From contig JBAMJV010005525.1 of the NCBI GenBank assembly GCA_037951105.1, positions 1 through 64,000 of the forward strand: 64,000 bases of DNA. The letters are read 5' to 3'. The notes under the pieces are model-generated. The model was not told the origin of the DNA. It did not search any database and saw only the letters and a program-made list of their open reading frames with translations. Positions 47,601 to 56,600 of the stretch are shown here, piece by piece (positions within the stretch are counted from its first letter, which is position 1; each line of letters opens with the position of its first letter). Position numbers and translations under genes: made by a program. The stretch comes from Echinarachnius parma (lineage: Eukaryota; Echinodermata; Echinoidea; Clypeasteroida; Echinarachniidae).

Positions 47601-50600
47601 ATATCAACTGATTATTTGTGATGTTGGTCCTCTTTAACTTTAAAAACATCTTTTAACTCTTAGAGTGATCAGTGATGACAGTACAAGAGCTACGTTTACA
47701 GTCCTCCTCCAACATTTGATGCTGAGAATTATAAATGTACTAATGTTTGAATTACCCCATTCAAATATATTTTTACGACGCACCATATATTTTTCTGAAC
47801 TTGTTGATGGAATGGACTACTAAAGATGTTACCTTTCATTTATAAGAATATTATTTGTGGGTGGTGGTACCCTTTAAAGGGATCTAGTAACATTGTAAAA
47901 TTCTACAATATTTACCTATCTTCTCTAGAAGGGATCACATACCACATTGTAATATATGGAGAAATATGGAGCAAGTTTTGGTTTTCGGAATTTCTCTTTC
48001 GCTATAAACATATTTATAATTGAAGTGCTTGGATTTTTAATTATCTACTGGACAATTATAACTGTGTAAAAAGTAATTGCAGTGAGTTAATAAATACTCC
48101 ATTTTCGCTCATTACTCGGTCACATGATATGCAATTTACCGTGGTATGTTCACACATCACACAGTGAACATATCATTATCACAAAAATATAAAAGTTATC
48201 AACCATTCATCAGTTTTTGAACATGTAAACAAAGTTACAAAATCCCTTTAAAGTAGTAGAAACTATACATATATCTATTTTGCTGGGATAATCAAGCTCA
48301 TGAAAAACATTTCGTTCACCGAAATTACACAACAAACATCCAGCTTGTGAAATAAGAAAGTTCACATGCAGTTATAAAATGTTTCAAATGATACAACGAA
48401 AAGCGGATACTGATTCCTATTATTTGTACAATCTTTGATGGTTTCCATGGTGACGAGGAAGTCGAAGAGGAAGTTAACGGGTACACCACCCTTCCAAGAA
48501 AAAATGATGTGGTTAACCGGCATAAACTTCCTGGTTGGTTAGTTGGTTAATTACAGACAAAATCAATCAAGGATGATCAAAATAACATTCTGTTGAAACA
48601 GCCCTTTATCGTCACCATCCGAGAGACGCAGCCTGGGTTCGAACCTGGGCCGATTAGTGTGAAGAGCAGAGCTCTGACCACTAGACCTGGGCTCCGTTGC
48701 AGAAGGAGATACAATCGATTGTAAGTTACAATTAATTGTAAGTCAGATCATGTGTTCTGAATGTGCAAATCTAATTGGTTGAAACGCGCAAATTTTCTGA
48801 TTTACAATTAATTGTAACTTACAGTCGATTGTATCCCTTTCTGCAATGAGGCTCAGGTCTTTATTTTCTGTGTTTCTGAATGTTCTGTATGTATCACATT
48901 GATTATTGTTATCCTCTAACAAAGTTAAAAGAACATTAATATGTTACAACACAAATGTGCGACAACATAAAACCGCTTTTATGACTTTGCTGTCTAGCAC
49001 AATATTTCCTTTGTTTACCGCACGCATGTATCATTAGTTATTATTATCTTCTTACAAACAAAGTTGTAATAAAAGTATTCGGTTACAATACAAATGTGCT
49101 ACAGCATAACTGTGGTATACCATAAAACCGCTTTGATTACTTTGCTGTCTAGCACAAAAGCATATATTTACTTTGTTTACTGCATGTATGTATCATTAGT
49201 TATTATTATTATCTTACAAAGTTAAAAGAAAAGTATTCGGTTACAAAACAAATATGCTACAACATAAATGTGGTGCACCATAAACTTCCTTCATGATTAC
49301 TTTGTCTAGCACAAAGGCCTATATTTCCTTTGTTTACTGCATGCATGTATCATTAGTTATTATTATTATCTTACAAGTTAAGAGATAAGTATTCGGTTAC
49401 AAGACAAACAAATGTGCCACTAAATAAATATGCTGTATCATAAACTTCCTATTTGATAACTTTGCTGTCTAGCACAAAGGCCTTTATCATATTTCCTTTG
49501 TTTACTGCATGTTTGTATCATTAGTTATTATTATCCTTTTACGAAGTTATAAGAAATTCGGTTAGAACACAAATGTGCTACAAAATAAATGTGGTGTACC
49601 ATAAACTTCATATTTGATTACTTTGTTGTCTAGCACAAAGGACGTTATCATATTTCCTTTGTTTACTGCATGTATTTATCATGGATTATTATCCTCCTCC
49701 TGTTGCGTCAAAAATGTTATTGAGTCACTTTGATTGTGCTTGATTAGCCAACAATAAATTTCATATTTGTTTTAAATGAATTGTGAACATTAAAGGGATC
49801 TAGTTCATCATTCACCATTCACCATTTATCACCTTTTCCAAATGTCAACAAAGTTGCTAGATCCCTTTAAGTGCAAATTATGCGCGATATAGCCTACAGT
49901 AGTTGCAAGACTAATGTAAGTGTATATGAGTATAAAATGTGCACTAATAAACTATAATAAAGATCAATAAAATATCACAAGAAGTGATTTTTGTTTTGTT
50001 CTAATCTTCGTCTCAAGTAAGTTGTAGAACTATGATTTCTTCACTAATATTTGCTTGCCGTGTTATTCAAAATGTATTTTGAGCCTGCAAATAAGACGAA
50101 CATACCACATTAAAGCCGTAAGTATAATAGTTTCGATTAGACCTGGAGCCATGTACTAGTATGCTTACAGTGAACAATTTAAATGGGCTGTTTTGTTTAT
50201 ATGATTTATAAAATATATATTTATATATATATTTTTTAAACACAATATACCTGTTGTTTGAAAGGTTTGTTAATTGCTAGAATGGATTGATTTTGAATAG
50301 CTTTTTTTTTCCAGTTACAAGTTAAAGTAATCCATTAATTTCATAAGGTTTTTTCCGAAATTACTATTTGAAACTACAATCATATATCAATATCATAATT
50401 ATAGTATTCTGAATGAGTGTGATAGTTTCAAAGAAAAGGAACCCTGTTTATATATTATAGTGAACATTTTAAAATTGATGTCAGATTTATGACCTTTTTT
50501 CTACCCATTGATTTGACTACAGTCGAAAAGCGTTCCGGAAGGCCGGAACGCTTTTCATTTCAATCATAAATATCTCTTTAATTAGAGAGACATGAACAAA

Positions 50601-53600
50601 ATTAAAACCAAATGTATTATTCTATTTCCACAAGCCAAACAAGAAGGATATACAAGAGAAATGTGGAAGTTCCGAGTGATTTTGTTTGAATTTGACAACG
50701 TTAATGGATCACATTAACCCATATCCTACCCTCCAAACTTTAAAATGATAAGCATACATGAATTACAATGGGTTAAATTGTTTTTGGATATGGCAATAAT
50801 GATGTCATAATTTCATGATTGCATGCATAAAACACATTAATTATACAACATTTAAAAACAGAAACAGCAGATGCATGAAAGACTGCATAGATAGCCATTT
50901 ACCTAAATTATGCATAAAATATCTTATAATAATGCCGCTTTTGTAAAAATAAATAAATGTAAACAAATAAGTTTTGTTTGTGAATAATTTGAGTATGACA
51001 TGGATTATATTCATATTGAAAGTCAAGAAGAGAGCTGGAAAGTGTAAAAAGGTGAAAAGGACAATTGCCAATGTGTGATACAAAACTCACATACATACCC
51101 ACTGACTTTCAAATAAAAATTACAAATAAAAAAAACTATAATAAATATACTTGCACAAATACATAAAGTTACAATTTTCAAAGATATTGAAGAGAAGCAA
51201 TAAAGGTATATGACTATGTACAGTTACTTGAAATACCTAGAATCAATTTGGTCCAATTGCAGCTGAATTGAAAGGCTTCTGTTTTAGTTGTCTGCGATTT
51301 TGCAATTGTTTTTGTTTATTATAATTTGTGTCATGTCCATCCTGTCTATTCAATGAAACCTCGTTATAACGAGCACCTTGGGCCCATTAAATTAACCTCG
51401 TTTTATCAGATTTCTTGTTGTATCAGGGCTTAAAAATAATATACCTGGACCTGTGAAATTACCTCGCTATATTAGGTACCTCGTTATAACAGAGCTCGTA
51501 ATGAAGAGGTTCAACTGTATTTACAGTCTTTCTAAAAGTTATCATTACTTTTCAGCAAGTCAAGTCTTGGATGTTCGATTTTCAACTACATTAGCATTCA
51601 ACATGGAATTAATATAAATACATTATATATTGTAGATGTCTTCGATGATATTATAAGTACACCATTAATGTGAAGGTTTTAAAACCAAACTACTGAATGA
51701 ATAATTGGGCTTCGGAACATTATACAATATTTCTAACGACTGATCTGGAACCATCGGATCAAAGCTAATTGGAAAAAATAACACATTGTGCCTAAATGGA
51801 TCATCATAATACTTACAAAAGAAGGGTATATTCCTTGACAATCTGTATGTGCATTCAAAAGTCAACTGATTTGATTCCAAGATACAAGGCTTATACAAAA
51901 GGTCTACAACCGTAGCAGCTATTATGTTCTAAACAGAGCTTCACACGCCAATGATTGTGCAGATTTTTGAGTGTTCATGGAATCATGCGTTCAGGTAGTA
52001 CGTGGACTGATCAGGAAAACAATTTGGAGAGATTTCCTGCTGAGAATCGTGGATAAATGGTGACATTATTTCTGATACTAGTTTAGGTCCGGATCGGATT
52101 GGAACCTTCTAGGCCATCTCATCTCCATGCACCATAGGAAGTTTCGGGGAGCGGTGCTCGGGCTGCACGTGCCCCATAATCAGTGGTGTAGCCCCGGGAG
52201 CATGGGGGCAAGAGCCCCCCCCCCCCCCCCAATAAAAAAATTAAAAAAAACATATTATGGGTATGCAACATTAAAAAATGTATAAATACATATACATTTA
52301 CAAATACAAGATGTATAATAGATGAACCCCTGATCAGTACAACCACGTTACGCAAGGGTGCGGTTCGTTATTCCGAAGGTTCGTTATTCCGAAGGTTCGT
52401 TATTCCGAACACGCAAATTTCCTATACCTGAGTGTTCGTTAATCCGAAAATGAAATAGGGTTCGTTAATCCGAACATTTGTTGCATTATTCCGAAGGTTC
52501 GTTATTCCGAAGGTTCGTTATTCCGAAGGTTCGTTATTCCGAAGGTCCGTTATTCCGAAGGTTCGTTATTCCGAAGGTTCGCTATTCCTAAAATGAAACC
52601 GGGTTCGTTATTCCGAAGGTTCGTTATTCCGAAGGTCCGTTATTCCGAGGGTTCGTTATTCCGAAGGTTCGCTATTCCTAAAATGAAATCGGGTTCGTTA
52701 ATCCGAAAATGAATTTGGGTTTGTTATAATGCTATAATTTCATATAAAGAGATAAAATAAACTTAAATGTTTGATTGGTCTGGCCAAGGGAGGGAAAGGG
52801 GGAGGGGTATGCTTAATGCAGGCTGTAAATTAAATAAACAAAACGCAAACTATAGTATTATAACAAGCCCGATTTAATTTTCGGAATAACGAACCCGATT
52901 TTATTTTCGGATCAACGAACCTTCGGAATAACGAACCTTCGGAATAACGAACCTTCGGAATAACGAACCCGATTTTATTTTCGGATCAACGAACCTTCGG
53001 AATAACGAACCTTCGGAATAACGAACCTTCGGAATAACGAACCTTCGGAATAACGAACCTTCGGAATAACGAACCTTCGGAATAACGAACCTTCGGAATA
53101 ACTGAACCTTCGGAATAACGAACCTTCGGAATAACGGACTGTAACCGTTACGCAATACCCAGTAATATTTGTACAAAAGTAATACTGAGACTTAATACAT
53201 ACGGGGTGCCCAAAAAAGAGGGGTGCCCCCCCCCCCCCCCCCCCCCTCCCAATCAGTTCGGCTACGCTACGGCACTAGGCATGGGGCACGTGCACCCCGC
53301 CCCCCTCCCATAATTTGATAAAAACAATATAAACAAATAATGGGAGAACAATCCTTTACAAAATTAAGTTAAGAAATATAGGCCTACATATAATGTGTCC
53401 CCAATAATTTGTGTGCTCCAAAGCCCATGTACAACGAAAGATTGATACGAGAAACAAATACATATTGTTGGATCAAATAATTGTACCAATTAATGAATGC
53501 TATCGAAATTGATTTGCAAAATTGACGTACAATGGTGGGAGAGATAAAAAATATATATATATACAAAATATAAAACAGGAAAATCCTTTACAAAGTAAAG

Positions 53601-56600
53601 AAATACATCGAGAGTGCCCCCAAGACCTTGCACAACGATCGATATTTTTGGACCTAATAATAATTGTACCAATAAATTAATTATATCGACATTATTAAAA
53701 TCATTGACGTGGAATGGTTTGAGAGATAAAGGCGTACTGCGGAAGAGTTCTTGTCTGGGAGGAAGGATGAACAAAGTGCAACACTACAGTTCACTTCCGG
53801 GTTAGACAATTAGCCACTGATAAAACAAACGAAGAGCTCACAATTATATGCAAAAGGTGATTAACGTCATTTTTTAAACAAATTTCAGATTATTGGGATT
53901 AAACCTACTGAAAAAACAATAAAAATAAGATTGATTTTTGTTTACAATAATACATTGATCTAAAAAAAGATTCTTTGATATGCAATGAGTATATAAGGCA
54001 TCATTTGGAAGACAATATTTTGTGTTACTAGTATAGTATGGTACATCTACCTTAAAAATAATGAAAATGGCGTTTATCGCTCTTTTGCGTTATGAACTCG
54101 AATGAAATCGAATCAGAGACCTCCAGATTGCTAGACCGTGGTACTCTACCAACTAAGCTAGAAAGCTCTTGTGATGGACGTGCGTCCCAGAAACCCTCTA
54201 TAAGGTGCACGATTTAGGAAGCATGTTTGGGAGAATTGGAGTTCATTGGAAAGTGGCTGGCTAAATATCATCGTTATTTCAAGAGAAAATTGTTAGGGTT
54301 AACTAATAATAATAATAATAATATCAAGCATTAAAGCGCCGTCTATCTAGGTAACCTATTCCGAGGCGCATAATTAATACTATAGAGGATAATCCGCCAG
54401 CGATCCTTGGTGAGGGAGCGGAGCGACCGAGCGGGGTTTCTTGGGGTATCGGGTCCAAATAACGAATATGGTCCCAATATATGGTGTCCTTTTTAAATAA
54501 CATAAAAGCAATACATAGCGTGGTTTGTTTTTTGGTTTTGAGGGGCATTGTAACTGTGTAATTTCATCTCTACAATGACATTCACTGTAATTGCATCCGT
54601 TGCGGATCAGAGGGACTACATAGATCAGAAAAGTATCCATTTTCCTAGAAAACATACGTGTCAAACTAAATTTAGTCAGGTTTATAATAGCTTCTGACCT
54701 CACGAGCAATGAAAATTAAGGGGTTTCTGAGACGAATGCCGTCATAGGGTTTTCTATAGCTCAGTCGGTAGGAGCACCGGTCTAGCAATCCGGAGGTCTC
54801 GGGTTCGAATCCCATTTTCTTTGCTCATTTTTAATCACATTATATATTTCTGGTCAGTTTCTCTATATGTTTGAATCAATTAAACTAAATTTATATCACA
54901 ATAGAACAAGAATATAATGTCAGGAAATAGTGCCACTTGTCAGGATTTAAAATTGTTTAATTTACTTATGATGCCTTTTACATTTGATTCGACACTCAAG
55001 CTGGAATGAACATGACGTTATCATGTATCCTTTTCTTGCATGAAATTAGGAGAATAATAATACCCCGTAGGCTATTAAAAGATGTTACGTTTTTATTTGA
55101 GCTCAATTGGGTTTGTCCATCCTGAGTTGTCGATTGATTGTTTGCAATACACCAAAATCCATTCGGTGACAGTTAACGTTCTGTGCATTGTAGCATCACT
55201 CGCCAAACTGAATCATTTTTTTAAATGGAAACGTGTAATCATTATTACGTAATCATTCATCGGATATGATGAGAAAACTTATTTCCCCCAATGAACTAGT
55301 TTCCAATTCATATTTCACCTCAAAAAAGATTTACAAAGTCTTCAACAATTCGTCTTATAAAAACAGTGTTTTATTATAAATGCGTTTTTTTTCTGCAAAC
55401 GAGAACCTTCCGCGGGCTGCACCACATCGTCAGTGGAAGAATATTGGTCTTGAAATACAAACACACAACCCAATAAACTTCATCAGTCAACAGGTCAATT
55501 CCGGTTATGTTTACAGGCAGATGTCTCCAGTTTCACCACACAGTGAGGAACTGCCAATATGCACATGGATGCTTATGAGACAAGAAAAACATGCTTTTCA
55601 GAGAGCCCCCCCCCCCCTAACATCAGCAAAGACAAATTCCGTTGTACTCAATTCCGGTTATGATTGTTTACAGGCAGGCGTTTCCATCATGCCCATGCAG
55701 TTTAATTGCCAAAATATTTATGGATGCTTATGAGACAAGAAAAACATGCTTTTCAGAGAGTTCATTCCAACTGTACCCATACCCATAATAACCCTCCCCC
55801 CTCCCCAACATCAGTAAAGCTACGGTGGAGCCCCCCCCCCCCCCCCCAACCAATAATTTGACACAAATGAAGCAATACATACCGTGTGCCCCCAAACCAC
55901 GCTACGCCACCGACCCTTGTCATTATCAATTCGTTATTACTCCATAATTTGTATGTGAGAATATAAGTTTGCAATAAATATCCATAATAACTTAACGATG
56001 TTCAATAATTAATATTCAATCACGGTTGTATAATTGTGACGATGGCAAATTTGAAAACCTTATGCCCACATAGACCTCAAAAAACGTTAAAACGCTGTTA
56101 AAACACTGTTAAAACGCTGTGTAAACAAATTCAACAACTTGTTGAAATGTTTCAACAATTTTTAACATATGAACCATCCAACTGTTGTTGAAAACATTCA
56201 ACAACCCCAGTTGTTTAAAGTTTACACAACTGTTGTTTTAATTTGTTCTACAACTGTTGTTTAGAATAAATTTCAACAATCCCGTTGTTGAAATAGCAAA
56301 TACAAAACAAGATGTAAAAGCGGCAAGGGTAGGATTCGAACCGGGGGTCTTTGGGTTACTGTATAAGTCTCACTCTCTACCGACTGCGCTATCTCGGTTC
56401 GCTTGGTTTGCGGAGCGACAAAAGAGGTTTTGACGCGGTGATTTTGTGGTCGAAACTATCACGTGATTTAACACGTTTCAACAGCGCTTGAACAATGGCT
56501 GCTTAACACAACCCTTCTTTGTACAACTGATCATGCTACACCTAAAGTTGTATGAACAGATTCAACAACCATTTTTACACAGCGTTTTTTTACACAGCGT

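Noticed and set aside
47395..47649. 84-codon minus-strand ORF as an INF2 exon
   Set aside because: Lies inside a family B MITE and matches no part of a formin; the DID-FH1 junction is already complete without it.
52360..53145. Possible CRISPR-like array of 16-bp repeats
   Set aside because: Units are directly abutting with no unique spacers and occur in two opposite arrays in an animal genome; a foldback element explains them.
52901..53176. 91-codon ORF with [15 protein letters not shown] repeats
   Set aside because: The 16-bp unit read through in frame; no start context or family.
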